DNA of 64,000 nucleotides from Cladochytrium replicatum (taxonomy: Eukaryota > Chytridiomycota > Chytridiomycetes > Cladochytriales > Cladochytriaceae): assembly GCA_025526935.1 (NCBI GenBank), contig JAHLKD010000018.1:544231-608230 (forward strand), read 5' to 3'. The notes below the pieces were generated by a model that did no database searches, was not told the DNA's origin, and saw nothing but the letters and a program-made list of their open reading frames with translations. Below are positions 20,841 to 32,439 of the stretch, one piece after another. The translations under genes and the position numbers were made by a program. Positions within the stretch are counted from its first letter, which is position 1; every line of letters starts with the position of its first letter.

Positions 20841-21839
20841 GACATGTATGAGTCTCAGGATCGACTCTACTCAATCATGTTCAAACGGAGTAACCCTACT
20901 CGGACTACGCCGATTCACTTTGTATTCCACAAACCTGACCCAGAAGACCCAAAACCTAACTGATCCTTACTGTTTATGCAATTCCATCTGTTGCAGAATT
21001 GATCTGGTACTTATTTTGTCGCCTTTTTTCGTGAAAGTTACGAAATATCTGACATCACGGTCTATGATCCTGCCTACCACTAGAATCCCCATTGTGCATC
21101 TTCTCGATCTTGAGCTGAACATCGTGATGCTGCTAACTGTTATATATGCCTATGCTTTGGCATAGAATATCATTGTTCCGTAGAACTTTATGAGAATCAA
21201 GAGAGTGTGTGATAACAAAGACAATTTACGCTTGTTCAGCCTTGTTCAACAGGAAGCCAAACATTATTATGTTCAAAACATGGAGTTAAACACAAAATCA
21301 GGACTGTGCATAACATGACAATCACTGACATTCCAAAAAGGAGGGATGGAATTGCATACCAAGCCAAAAGGTAGTTCAACCTCAACCAGAATTGCTCTCG
21401 CAATCTTTTCTAACCATTAGACAAATATGCAGCACAGAAAGTCAAAAGTGGGAGGGTAAATTCGAACAGTAGGGCACCAAAATTATCCACAGATAGCTGG
21501 TTGTGCATTGGCAGATTACAAAAAAATTCACAAGAAGCAGATAAAAGCAAAAACTATCACTAGTTAACGCAGCAAACACACCAGGTCAAGCAAAAGCTAG
21601 CTCCACTGAGAGGAATATAATAGAATCCAAAAACAAATTGGAATCATTGCAAACCTCATTTTTTGATGTTAAAAATGTAAAAACACAAAAATAAAGCAAA
21701 ACACAAAAATCAAAAATGGGCAACAAAAGTGGACCACATTCAAAACCACACAGAAAAACGTGACTGAAGCACAATGCACTACTTTGTGAAAAAAGGAAAG
21801 AATTATTTAATAAATTTTTGGGGAAGTTTGTTGGACTGA
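20841..21839. other. Intergenic, no gene recognised
   Basis: About 1 kb without a convincing gene. The right part (from roughly 21600) is AT-rich and probably includes the 3' untranslated region of the RING-finger gene, which is read leftwards. Confidence 0.4.
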
Positions 21840-24800
21840 CTACAATACATCCAACTCTGGCATTAATGGCGATAGCGGCCTCAGCGGGGGGAGCAAAATG
21901 TCTCTTGCACCTTGTGGTGGCCCACCTACTCTTCGATCTGAGTGACCCCATCCACCAGGACCACTGTTGCCCCTGTCGTGATCCAAATCAACAGCCCACT
22001 CCTCATCCTCGAGGTGCGTTGGCGTCGCACTCCGTGAACGAGACGCACTGCTCCCAGTGAACGAGCGTCTGCTCCGGCGTCGGGATCCCGGCGCTGGCAT
22101 TGCGCTCGATAAGCCGTTACTACTCATCCACGTTCCAAATGCACCCAAAGACCCTGCAAAGAACAAAAATATCAGTCATCACGACAACAAAAAGAAGACT
22201 ATTTTGTGGAAGTTTACCTTGTGGCTGCGACGACGGCGACGTGGTCGGGGTGGTACTCGACGGACTCGGTCGTCCCAAACTCCCGCTCGGGGTGGTACTC
22301 GACGGACTCGGTCGTCCCAAACTCCCGCTCGGGTCGTTCTTAGATTTTGCGCTCATCGCGCTCCGGGTCGGCACGCGCGCTTTGGCGAGCATGCGAGACG
22401 CGGACGGACGGGGCTGATGAATGATCCATGGGGGTTGGTTGACACCCGAATACGGCGATCGTGTCGGTAACCGCTGGCTCGAGATGCTGGGCGACGATTC
22501 GCCGATGGAAGATGTCGCGGACCAGCGGACGGCGTTGGTGTCAAGCCCGTTCGAGGTGACCGATCCACCCGTTGCTGCGACGTGGCTGTCGAAATCAGAG
22601 TTGGTGTCCGAACAGTCACCAACGATATCGCGGAAACGGAGCTGAGTAATGTCGATGGGATGCCCGAACGGTCCTTGGTTGCCGCTATTGTCGACATAAG
22701 TCACGTCCGGCTCCTCAGCGATCGGGCTCGTGGTGCTCGACTGTCGAGACGACGCTCGCGATAGAGGCACGTCTGACATGTTCCCGCCTGCAGACGACAC
22801 CGAAAGTCGACGGAACATGACCCTCTGTCTAGTTGCACTATTTACTGGCACCACAAGCGACCTGTGTGATCTCCGCCTCGGCATACCGTAAGCACTCTTC
22901 TCGTTCGCACCACCACCACTCTGTTCCTTTCCCTCGCGCTCTTCGCCCTCTTCCAAATCCGACACCTCCCCCTCCGAAATCTCATCGCCCTTCTCTTCTC
23001 CCTCTGTAATAATCTTAACCGAGCTTACGTTGCCCTGCCGGAAAGCACACTCCGAAAGGTGCTCTTTGAGATTCTTCCTTGCTCCAACCCACCCGCACCC
23101 ATTCGCTGCACATTGAACAAGCTGCATGTCCACTACCTGCGCATTCGCGGCTTTGCTAGCGGCCACAGACGTAATACCCGAAAGCACAGTGCGACAGAAC
23201 GGACACAAACGCGAATGTGCTGCCCAGCGCCAATAGCAATTGTAGCATGCGATACCGCTGCAGCAACTAGCCATTCGCACCGGACGATCCGCGGTCTGAT
23301 TGCAGAGCGGGCATCTCATGTCGCTCGCCACGTCCGCTTGCGGCAACGTCGGGATATTTTGAGCAGTTTCTCTGGTTACAGCTCCAAGTTCTGGGGGTGG
23401 GTTCGGCGCTGCGTGCGGTATCTGAGGTTGCTGATACTCCGCTGGTGCGTACAGACGCATCGATCCTTGGCTGCTCGAATGGTTTAGTGTGCCGGTTGGA
23501 ACATCAAGCGATTGCGCAGGTTTGGTTATCGGCTGGGACGGCACAGTTTGCTGCGGGACCGGAGGCGCACGCTGAGCACGTTGCATCGAAGACTCATCCA
23601 CAGTAGGAACCGGAGGTTGGGTCCAAGAGTTCGGAGCCTCGGGAGTCGTCGCGTTTACTCCTGAACCTGTCCGATAGTGAAGAGACGCAGAGCGCTGGTG
23701 CATCTGCTCCGGCTCGCTCCCCGCACGACCCAATGTTGAAGACCATTGCGGTTGGGAGCGCTGAGGTGTTGATGGTCGTTGCTGCTGAGCTCCCGGAGCA
23801 AGGGGCGAAGATGGGTCTCTGATCGCAGGATGGTGGCTCCAAGGTTCACCAGTTGTGCCAAAGGAGCTAAAGTTTTGGTTCTCATTGAACGTTGGATTGT
23901 AAGGTGGTTGAGCAGGGTAGTAAGGATCCGCCATTGGCTCAGTAGATTGCGACCGTTGTAGTCTCGCAATGTTGCCGTACCGATCAATTTTTGATGGAGT
24001 TGGTGGTGAAATGTTCGCGTGCTGACGTGTCAGGGTCTCGAGATTTCCTCTGTCTAACATTGCTCCACCAAACGGCTGTGGGGGAGGTTGCTGCATTGAA
24101 TAACCTGGCTGTGCATTCTCGTTCCATCGTGGAAGAGTTTCCTCTGCCGCAGCGTGAGTAGGTGATGACGGCCCAAGATTGCTCTCAATGTCTCGCTGTC
24201 TAGACGGCGGTCGAGTCTGCTTAGTAGTGTTGGTGCCCGTGATCACTCCAGACCAATTGAAGAGCTTCTTTCGCAGCGATAAGTTTCTAGGTCCTGGCGC
24301 GACAAAATCGACAGAAACGTTTTCAGGATATGTGTAACTTGAACTTGGTGTGACGGGTCTGTGCACGGGATTTGCAAATGGGTCGCGATTGAGAGTTCCC
24401 CCTCCATTTTGACCGTAGTATTCGCTTGCTGGTGGCTGGTCACGGGAAATGATCGATCCAATGGGTCCAAACCCTTCGTTGACACCGAAACTGGATTTTC
24501 GGCGAGTGATGGTGGGATGGAGCTGAGAAGGCGGCTGTTGCTGTTGCTGCTGACCGTACACAGGCGTTGGCTCACGAGCGATAGTTTGGGCTGGAAACAA
24601 AAAAGGTTGAGCCTGTATTGGCAAAGGAATATCATGCTGAATATCGCGCGGGATCGTTGGTACATGAGCAGTGAACGGTTCCTGTACTGCAACCGTTGGT
24701 CCCCCAGCCTCGGGTAAAAAAGCATTGCTCGCCAACCTGCTGGGTCCCCGCGGAGGAATATCGCGTGGTTGAGGCAGCAGTCCAAATCCTTCTGCACCCA

Positions 24801-26037
24801 CCATCCCTCCGCCAGGAAAATGAAAAGGAACTGATTCATCGACACTGTCGGATCGCGGTTTTGGCGGTGCACCAAAGTCCGACGTTTCAGCAAAACCACC
24901 GCTTCGGTCCGCAAATGAATTAGAAACAGACGATCGTCGGCCAGGAATTCCCGGACTTCTCATACTCCCAGCATATTCGGATCCCGAACCATTCTTGTGA
25001 TCATTAGACGTATCGTGCGGTTGTGTTGGTGCCAAAATTTCTAGTGTTTCCGCTGAGAGCCCCGGGACCCCACCTTCCAGTGTCGGCATGGTCGGCGTAC
25101 CTCTTGGCTCCCACCATTCTTTCTTCTTTGGTTTAGACCCAGCCGCTTCTACTCCATGGTTCCGACTGTTCTTAGCGGGAAATTCGTGTGAATAACCCTT
25201 GGTTAACATCAAACTCGCTGTTTCCGGTGGATCGTCCAGACCAAACATAGATTGGCCAGGAACAGGCGTAGCTGGTACTGCTGGAGATGGTGCCGGACTG
25301 GGTGTAGCAGCAAAGTTTGTTCGGATTTGTTGATGACCACCATGGTGCGAATGGTCTGGCCCATGATGTTGTTGATGGTGATGCGGTGCCTGGCGACTCT
25401 GCTGGGGCACCGGTCCATTGTTATTATGGGGATTATAATTGTGCTGATTTTGCGAAATATGGTGGTGGCCTTCATACGACCTTGGGGAGACGGAGTCGGT
25501 CGGTGGCGGAGGTTCTGAAAATCCACCCACATGTCCGCTGGAAGGGTTCCGAGAGACGGTTCGACGCGGGATGGATGCATTGGAAGTTGAAGATGGAGTG
25601 TTGGCAAGAGTGCCACTCGTCGATGAAGCTGGTGAATTGCCAGCTGGAGGCTTTACATCCAACGACCTCATCTGTGGCGACAGGCCGCTGTTTTGTGGTG
25701 GAAACGGCTGCTGCCGTTGCTGCCCCGGTGCAATCGGCAAGGGTTTCTGTGCCACAACAGGGGCAGGGTTTACTGGTCCATTGCGTCCTGATGCACTGCG
25801 GGCTAACGAGGCATGGATACTCTGACCGCTGTGTGCAGCCTGAGAATGCTGAGGCAGGGCAAGCACAGGAGGTGGAGGTTTTCGACCGGAGCCGCTTCGA
25901 GCAAGCGAACCATGCACAACATTGGCATTCTGTGTTTGCGGCTGCTGGAAATACTGATGCTGCTGCCAAGGGCCTTGGGCAGCGTGGTGGTGACTGGTGG
26001 GCCGCTTCGACTCACCGCTCGCAATCCTGCTCGCCAT
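21840..26037 (-). CDS. RING / TRAF-type zinc finger protein
   Basis: Two exons, 26037-22218 and 22153-21840, with a 64-nt intron; about 1377 residues. ATG 26037 is the first in the frame. Residues 1-900 are low-complexity, rich in Gln, Pro, Ser, His and Asn. Near 908-948 lies a RING-like finger: CPLCNQTADRPVRMASCCSG, then ACYNCYWRWAAHSRLCPFC. A second Cys/His finger follows near 971-993 (QCAANGCGWVGARKNLKEH, LSEC), of TRAF type. An acidic stretch and a Ser-rich tail follow. RING plus TRAF-type fingers usually mean an E3 ubiquitin ligase or a scaffold. Substrates cannot be guessed. A likely 5' untranslated exon exists (splice donor gtaagt at about 26092), and the two-codon difference from an upstream GTG is irrelevant. 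The disordered N-terminus is unusually long. Confidence 0.75.
22246..22329. repeat. 42-bp tandem duplication in RING gene
   Basis: Two exact units of 42 bp (starting at 22246 and 22288) within the coding sequence. Each encodes a 14-residue block containing PSGSLGRPSPSSTT. The frame is preserved, so the repeat only lengthens the disordered tail. Confidence 0.9.
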
Positions 26038-26363
26038 CACTCTCTGGCGCCACCCGTCAGCAGTGCAGAATCCACAGCGAAAGCTACACTTACCGGCACG
26101 GCAACGTTAGCAAGAGGTCTCCTCGCCGCACGGCAGACAGTGTTCTGTTCTGCCACGCACACGTACGCTGGCTAGCGGCCCTCGTCAGATTCGGTTCGAT
26201 TCTTCGGCTCACGGCCTTTGACGTTGAAGGGCAGAGTGGCAGTGCAGTAGACCTACCGTGGGAAATGCAGACAGAAGTTGAACTCGATCAATCTCGGTGA
26301 TATTCTGCAAGAAAATAAAGTAGAGCGAGAGTGCTTCATGCTGATTCCTTCTCCCTCCCACTC

Positions 26364-26783
26364 CTAATCCTTACCAGACCCCTTCTGCGTGACGATAGGG
26401 CCGTGGTTCACGTCTTTGCGTGTTTGTGGGGGTGGTAGCGGTGAGTACACAGGGTCCTCATGTGATGTGGAGAGGCGGAAGGATGAGCGCGCGGGCCGGG
26501 TGAGATGAAGCAGGCGCCAAGGGAGAGGAAAAAGTTTGAGCGGGCTGGAGAGAGGCGGGAGCTTGAGCGGCCGGGGAACCGTTGAGACGGGAGAGCGAAC
26601 TTCCGGTTTGGGTTGTGAGTTGTGGGGTTGCGACGGTGGAAGGTTGGCGGTTGGAGGTGCTAGAGTTGAGCGAGACGTGAGAGGTCTGGAGGTGGAGTGT
26701 GAACCTGCTCTTGCGATTGCTGTTTGCGATGAGTGTGACCATTTGAAGAAAGTATGATCTGCGATCGTTGTGATTTCACACAC
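26364..26783 (-). CDS. Uncertain short gene
   Basis: Between two minus-strand genes there is a 420-bp open frame rich in Ser, Pro, Thr and Arg. Its tail (STSHEDPVYSPLPPPQTRKD, then VNHGPIVTQKGSG) looks less random than the rest. It has no ATG in frame. An overlapping frame starts with ATG at 26742 and has a basic, Ser-rich N-terminus like a mitochondrial presequence. A splice donor (gtaagg) follows GSG, so the true gene may join the two frames and extend left into 26300. I do not recognise it, and it may be a 5' region rather than a gene. Confidence 0.3.
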   Translation of the reverse strand: MCEITTIADHTFFKWSHSSQTAIARAGSHSTSRPLTSRSTLAPPTANLPPSQPHNSQPKPEVRSPVSTVPRPLKLPPLSSPLKLFPLPWRLLHLTRPARSSFRLSTSHEDPVYSPLPPPQTRKDVNHGPIVTQKGSGKD

Positions 26784-26834
26784 TCACAATGATGAAAATT
26801 TCGCACAGCACAATTACCACATCGAACTAGTTAG

Positions 26835-27649
26835 CTACATCGCATAAAAAGCAAAGAGAAACCAGCAAACGTAAAATCCACATAAACGTCCAAGCGAAAA
26901 AATAGGTCCACGAAATAAACAAAACCTTAGGCACGGAGTCATGTCGACAACACCACAAAGCGTCGCACCACAGGTTTTTTCATTGGCTACTCTTCCCAGC
27001 TTCTGCATCGTCTGCTTCACCGTAAACTTTGCCGCTTCCAACGCCTTGATCGCGTGCATCAATTGATCTTGCTTTACGAGCACATAACCAGTGTCAAACG
27101 TCGACACCACGAAAATCGACACCCCGGCTTCAGCCAACGGGCTCGTGGTCGGTGCCATCATACCGACCTCACCGAAATCAATTGTCCCTGAACCCGAAAT
27201 GCCCTTCCCAAACATCTTCACCTCCCTCTTTCATGCTTATTTTACCTCCAGCCACCTTCAGATTTCGGTGGCACACCGAGGGGGACGGTCGGCAGCTCCA
27301 CGTCCGCGGTCAAAACGAGCGAGAACTCATACTGAGTGCGGGTGAGCGAGAAGAAGGTGACGCTGTTGATGATGAGCGGGAAGAGCGCTTTAGGGACAGC
27401 AGCGGGTGGGCCATCTGTAAATTGCGCGCTGGGCTGGGAACACGACGAGGTGAGCATTGCACTGCGCACAGACGGGTTTTACCTCTGGATAACAAACCGT
27501 AAATGGGCTGAGTCAATGAGCCGTTGTGTACCGTTACCAGGCTCACCTTGGCTGGGTTGAAACTGTCTTGTCGACGGGTGAGCGGGGCAATGTTCAATCG
27601 GGACAAACTCACCAATACTGGAGGCAATCTCGGGTGATGATTTCACCAT
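26835..27649 (-). CDS. CASTOR-like ACT-domain protein
   Basis: Exons 27649-27613, 27566-27483, 27414-27246 and 27225-26835; about 226 residues, starting MVKSSPEIASSIDSFNPAKV. The pattern SLVTVHNGSL...PIYGLLSR, FFSLTRTQYEFSLVLTA, GGWREVKM, then GVSIFVVSTFDTGYVLVK fits the paired ACT-domain family that includes the arginine sensor CASTOR. The marks are an FFSLT strand, a conserved Trp strand, and the (L/V)ST-x-x-T(D/G) loop where ligand binds in that family. The first two introns are ordinary (46 and 68 nt). The third, as needed to keep the Trp strand in frame, is only 20 nt (27226-27245, gtaaaa...aagag). An alternative 68-nt intron from gtggct to ttcag would delete that strand. Ligand and role are unknown. 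It is divergent from DNAJC8 with 42 bp between start codons. Confidence 0.7.
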
Positions 27650-27691
27650 TACCGACAGGGTCTCAAGCCACTGGAAAAGTTTGCGTGAGCG

Positions 27692-28480
27692 ATGGGCAAC
27701 AGCGACAAGGACAAGGACGACTTTGATGTCGATACGTTCCTGAGGATGACGGCCTCGGCAGTGACCCAAGACGCTGAGGTAAATAGGACGGTACTGTAAT
27801 ACTCACACCACAAATTAACATACAAACATTTCAGATCGACCGCATCCTCTCCTTCACCATCAAGAACCCCTTCGACCTCCTCGAAGTCTCCTCAAACACC
27901 TTCGCAACCGGCACCATCGACCAACGAGAAATCAAGCTCCAATACAGAAAGAAATCCATCCTCTGCCATCCCGATAAGGTAGACGAAAACTCCCCTCATT
28001 CCTCACACACAACATTTAATAACCCCTGAATTCTGGCAGTCCAAAAACCCAAGAGCACAGGAGGCCTTCGAAGCCCTCAAGGCCGCCGAATCCTATTTCA
28101 CCGACGACGAGAAACGCGAAACCATCGTTGCGATCTTACAAGAAGCCCGCGACACCGTCATACGCCAGAAACGCATCACAAAAAGGCCCTCAAAAGCAGA
28201 ATCTGAATCTGATTCGACGACCACTGCAGAAATCGATCCGAGGATGAACGAGCCCGCTGTGATCGAGGCAATTCGCGCTGAAGTGCGCTCGATGCTGAAA
28301 GGCAACATGGATCGCGCGAGCATACGCCTTAAAAACGAGTTTGAGAGGAGAGCACAGGAGGCGGAGGAGCAGGCGGAAACGAGGAAGAGGAAGCTGGAGC
28401 ATGACAAGGCGTGGGAGAACTCGAGGGACGATCGGGTGGCCAGTTGGAGGAAGTTTGTGAACAAGAAAAAGAAGAAATGA
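27692..28480 (+). CDS. DNAJC8: DNAJC8 / Spf31 J-domain protein
   Basis: Exons 27692-27778, 27835-27978 and 28040-28480; 223 residues. The J domain holds NPFDLLEV, LQYRKKSILCHPDK (HPD motif at residues 74-76) and NPRAQEAFEALKAAESYF. A charged helical region and the C-terminal DDRVASWRKFVNKKKKK follow, close to the DNAJC8 ending. Members of this family are nuclear J-proteins that associate with the spliceosome and stimulate Hsp70. The ATG at 27692 is the first in the frame. It shares a very short bidirectional promoter with the ACT-domain gene on the left and converges with SEC1 on the right. Confidence 0.9.
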
Positions 28481-28886
28481 AGGGACTAGAATAAAGCACC
28501 TTGCTTGGTTTCTTTTTCTGTACAGCTACAACTATGACGCAGGATCACCTTTTTAAACGATTAATGCATGCACATAATCATATAATTTTGGTACAAAACA
28601 AAGAACAGTGATCGTGGAGAACACATCCAAGAAAGAAACACAAAAACAGAACAGATAAGAACACTTTGAACTTTTTAGAATGGGTTTTGAAGCAGGGAGG
28701 TCAATCAACAAAGAGTACAGGCTTCTGCTGTGCGAAAAGGCGAAAGAATAGAGTGAGATATTATCCTCCCCAGGTCTAATCCCTCTGACAAATAAAAACA
28801 TTTGCTCCCGAAGAAAAAAAAAGAGGTGACGAAGAACCCATAAAACAGATGTGACAGTCTCGTCTTTTTTCCATTCGGTACGCCCA
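28481..28886. other. Convergent intergenic space
   Basis: About 400 bp between the stop codons of DNAJC8 (+) and SEC1 (-). AT-rich; expected to hold both 3' untranslated regions. No gene seen. Confidence 0.5.
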
Positions 28887-31800
28887 TCACTTCTTCTTCC
28901 AAAAGTTCAACCCTTTCTTCGCCTTCTCCGGCTGTGCCGGTGAAGCTGGCGCAGATCCCGGCGCAGACCCACCGCTACTCGGCGTACCCGACGGCGGGAC
29001 ATCGCGGTATCCCTGCCTCGGTGAATCCAAATCCATCCTCCTCATCCGATCATCCACATCATCATACCCTCCGTTCCTCCCCGTTCCCCCTTGTGACGGT
29101 GGCGGCAAACCACCGCTGTCATCGTACCCCCCGCTTTCCGAGTACCGGTCCCTGTCACCCCTGTACCGATCGCCTCGGTCGCCGCGGTACCCCCTGTCAT
29201 CTCGATACCGGTCGTCCCGCCTGTCCTCCCTGTACCGGTCGTCGCGACGGTCGTCTCTGTACCGATCGTCGCGACGGTCGTCTGTGTAACGCTCGCTCTC
29301 ACGCGGCGGGGCCAGTTCTTCACGTCGACGGTCACCGCGATCGTCGTAGTCGCGTCTGTACTCACGGTCGCGATCCGATCGCTCTGAGCCGCGGTCGCGG
29401 TCGGACCCGCGCTCACGTTCCCAGTGAGAGTCCCGTGGTGCATCTCGAGGCGGATCTCGACGTTCACGATCCCGACCACTGGAACTCGGTTTTGCTTCCA
29501 CACGATCTCGGGAGCTCACAGGTTCTCCTCTAGACGCTTTGCTGGGTCGCGTCGGTTCGGCACCTGCGCGGTCCACCCGGTCTCGTGAACCTTTGGGTGA
29601 GTCGTTCATCGAGGTCGTGCTTCCCGGCGGCGATCCGACGGGCGACCGGACGGGCTGAGCGGGCGGGGGTGCGATCACCTCCACCGCCGCCATACCCGGC
29701 ATACGCGGAGTCGGGGAGTTGATCAGCTTGGTGGGGATATTGGTCTTGTGCAGTGTTTTCAAGATATCAAGGAATTGCTTCGGGTTCGCAACATGAGTTG
29801 ATCCTGCGTTTCCGAAAAGTCAACAAACATGACCGAAAGAAGAAATTGGCTTTGTTTTAACACATACCGATGAGAACCTCACGCTTGAACTCCTTCATCA
29901 GCTCCGCACATACCCTGAGCTCCGAATATGTCACACCACCAACGAAAAACACAATCACCCTTGGCCCGTTCTCTCTCAACTCCTCGTTCCGCAACGTGGA
30001 CCTCGTGTTCAGCAACCCGTCGAGGGTAATCGCCGGGTTCACCGGTGCAGCTGGTGCACCCCCATTTGCCAGCGACGTTGAAGACGAGTTGTTTGACGCC
30101 GTGCCGGGAGTTGCTGCAGTGCCGCCAGCCTTTCGTGTTGCCCAGGACGGCTTGGTGTTCCGCAAAGAAGGAGGGGGTCCGGCGGAGAGGGATTGGGAAG
30201 AGGAGCTGACGTTGAGAGTGTGGGTGCTTGTTGCGCGGCCGTAGCCGTTGTAGTCCGATGGAGGCGGTCGAACCCATGGGAACTGGTCGTTCGGGATAAC
30301 TCCCTTGAGTTGGTCCTACCCTCGAACGTTAGGGAAGATTTTCGAAATTGGATTGACTCGTTTACCTCAAGGACATATTTGATTACTGGAGTGTATCGCG
30401 CTGTGTCGAACTTGGCTTCCTTTGGTTCCTTGACACCACCTCCATACGAATAACGCCCCTAAAGCAAAATCACATTCAGGATAAATTACCTGATAGTGAC
30501 CGAGATTTCCTTACCTTATCGACTTTCTTATTCTCCATGCTCGCACTTAGTCGTACTCCAAGCATACTAAGGTTCGTCACCGCTTGGGACTCTTCGATCC
30601 CCAACTTTACGAGCTCAAATAGCCTTTGCCTCTCACTGTCCTGGATACCCTGCTGGGAGATAATGTAGAGCATAAGCAGTCGTACTTTATCAAGGTACCG
30701 AATGTTGCGGTCCTCGAATATGGGGTTCAGATCCATCGTAATGAGCTTTGTGAGCGGTCGACCCCCGGCGTTGAAACCCGTTGCAAGGTCCTATTTAAAC
30801 TTCCAGGTCAGATCGAAATACGGAACTTTTATTTGAGATTACCTGCTCAACTTTGGTGATCCGGTCAAGTTGGCGCCGATTGAACACAGCCATGACTTCC
30901 TGGCACAGCGCACTGTGTAAGGAGAACTGAGCATGACAGGTTCAGCTCCGCACTACCACAAAATCGCAATTCAGTTATCACCTTTGCTTTGAGTTCCTGG
31001 TATTGTGGTAATGCGCTCATCGTGTCTTTCATCGCCTGAAGTCGGGAGTTCGAATCTTCTCCACCACCGTCCCTCTCATACTTTGCCGCTTTATTCTCTG
31101 CAATAAACTTTTTTACCACGTTGCCCAGGAAATCCATGACTTCTGCAATGTGCCAGTGCCGTGTATGGGTCTGAAAAGGATCTTTAGAAACAGCGATGGA
31201 GGAATATGAGATCAAAAGAGGTACCCAGAAGAGATCATTTTCGTCCAGTAAGACAAGTTCATCTTTCGGATCCTTTGCATCCTGCCGCCTATTTGAAGTA
31301 CTAGTAAATAATCATTCTCCGGCTCTCTCACATGCCCGTACCTGTACTTCCCATTTTCCATTGGGAGCAGATCTTGCACAGATGCCTGATAGGTCAGCTC
31401 ATGCAATAGCGGCGCCATCACGTCCAACGAGCGCTCTACCAATAGCAATGTAGCGGGTTGGTGCCCTGGCTTCTGCTTAGCGAACGACGGGTCAAGTTTA
31501 CGGAGATGTTCAATCTCGGACTGAACGAGATCAGCGAGTTTGCCGACGATAGGTTTGCCTTTTGAACCTGCGTTTGGATCGTGGTAGCGGATGTAGGGGA
31601 ACTCTCCTAGTGTCGACATGACTGACGACAGCTGTCAGTAGGTGAGCCAAGCTTTAAAGATCGCCGGACAAAAACATACGCGAGATGCGAGGCTTTTGAG
31701 TTCGAATTCGAGATGAGAGGGTGTTGCTGCATTATAGACGGTGTACATGCTCAAGGGAGTTTCAAGAGAGAACATAAGTGACTCATAAGCTGGATCAAAC

Positions 31801-32439
31801 CAACGTAAGCAATAGATATAAAATTCGGACGAGAGAGCGGTACCTATAAAGTCCTACCTATAAAGTCCACGTTGAGCTCTTTCAACGACTTGATGTAATT
31901 TGATGCAGGTGACCGCTTAAGCTTGTCGAACAGTCGATCCGGAAGGGCTAGTGACCGAACAATTTAATTGAATTGTCGCACCACATCCATCCATTCATTT
32001 CTTACTTGCAGTGCAAAAAATATGGGCTGCTCCGTAGATCGCCTTCGATTTGCTAAAGTCGTCGATGATAGCCTGGATCGCATCGTTTGCAGGTCCAATG
32101 AAGTAAATTGCCTCTTTTGTTGGATACGGCTGTCGTCGTAGCATGAGATCCTCAACCACTGCAATGAATTATCGTATTTTTAAGATTCAGCAAGGATTGA
32201 ATGTCCAAAGTAGTTCCACCTGTGACGTTTTCATCGAGAATATCACTCATCCGACAGGCCGAGTTCATAATCTTCAAGGCTTCGGCATGGACGACGAGGA
32301 CCTTCCACTTTCCAGGAGGCTGGACGGAGCGGAGCATGTCCACCAAGATGCCTAACCAAGCCATGAAATTGGGTCACTAACGAACGGATGGAACACGAAA
32401 TGACATACGATGGCGGACGCCTTCCTTTACAGAAGCCAT
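28887..32439 (-). CDS. SEC1: SEC1/Munc18-family (SM) exocytosis protein
   Basis: Thirteen exons: 32439-32409, 32351-32220, 32158-32006, 31947-31858, 31789-31680, 31631-31332, 31281-31225, 31170-30982, 30926-30843, 30790-30515, 30458-30366, 30303-29868 and 29803-28887; 955 residues. SM hallmarks run in order: MLRSVQPPGKWKVLVV, MSDILDENVT, EAIYFIGP, LLVERSLDVMAPLLHELTYQ, LPQYQELKAK, RYLDKVRLLMLYIISQQGI, ENGPRVIVFFVGGVTYSELR and VLIGSTHV. SM proteins clasp syntaxin/SNARE bundles and drive plasma-membrane fusion. Unusual is the C-terminal extension of about 230 residues beyond the SM fold. It is built of Arg/Asp repeats (RDDRYRDDRRDDRY) from about 723 to 880 and ends KKGLNFWKKK. Exon 4 ends at a duplicated splice donor (see findings). 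Confidence 0.92.

Noticed and set aside
25317-26300. Open frame of 327 codons on the plus strand opposite the RING gene
   Set aside because: It has no motif, runs past the start of the minus-strand gene, and results from the biased composition of the Gln/Pro-rich coding sequence.
27483-27503. 21-nt intron in the ACT-domain gene (gtaaaa...gcgcag)
   Set aside because: A 68-nt intron from the same donor to ttacag at 27415 restores the expected protein, so the short version is unnecessary.
29042-29503. Alternative minus-strand frame in the SEC1 tail
   Set aside because: It is out of phase with the splice junction that keeps the SM domain open.
28934-29533. Plus-strand open frame opposite the SEC1 tail (His/Arg/Pro-rich)
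   Set aside because: It is an antisense shadow of the Arg/Asp repeats, and the SEC1 frame has family support on both sides.
31212-31320. 20- or 29-nt intron in SEC1 after ENDYLL
   Set aside because: A strong donor (gtgaga at 31331) gives an ordinary 50-nt intron in the same frame, so no mini-intron is needed there.
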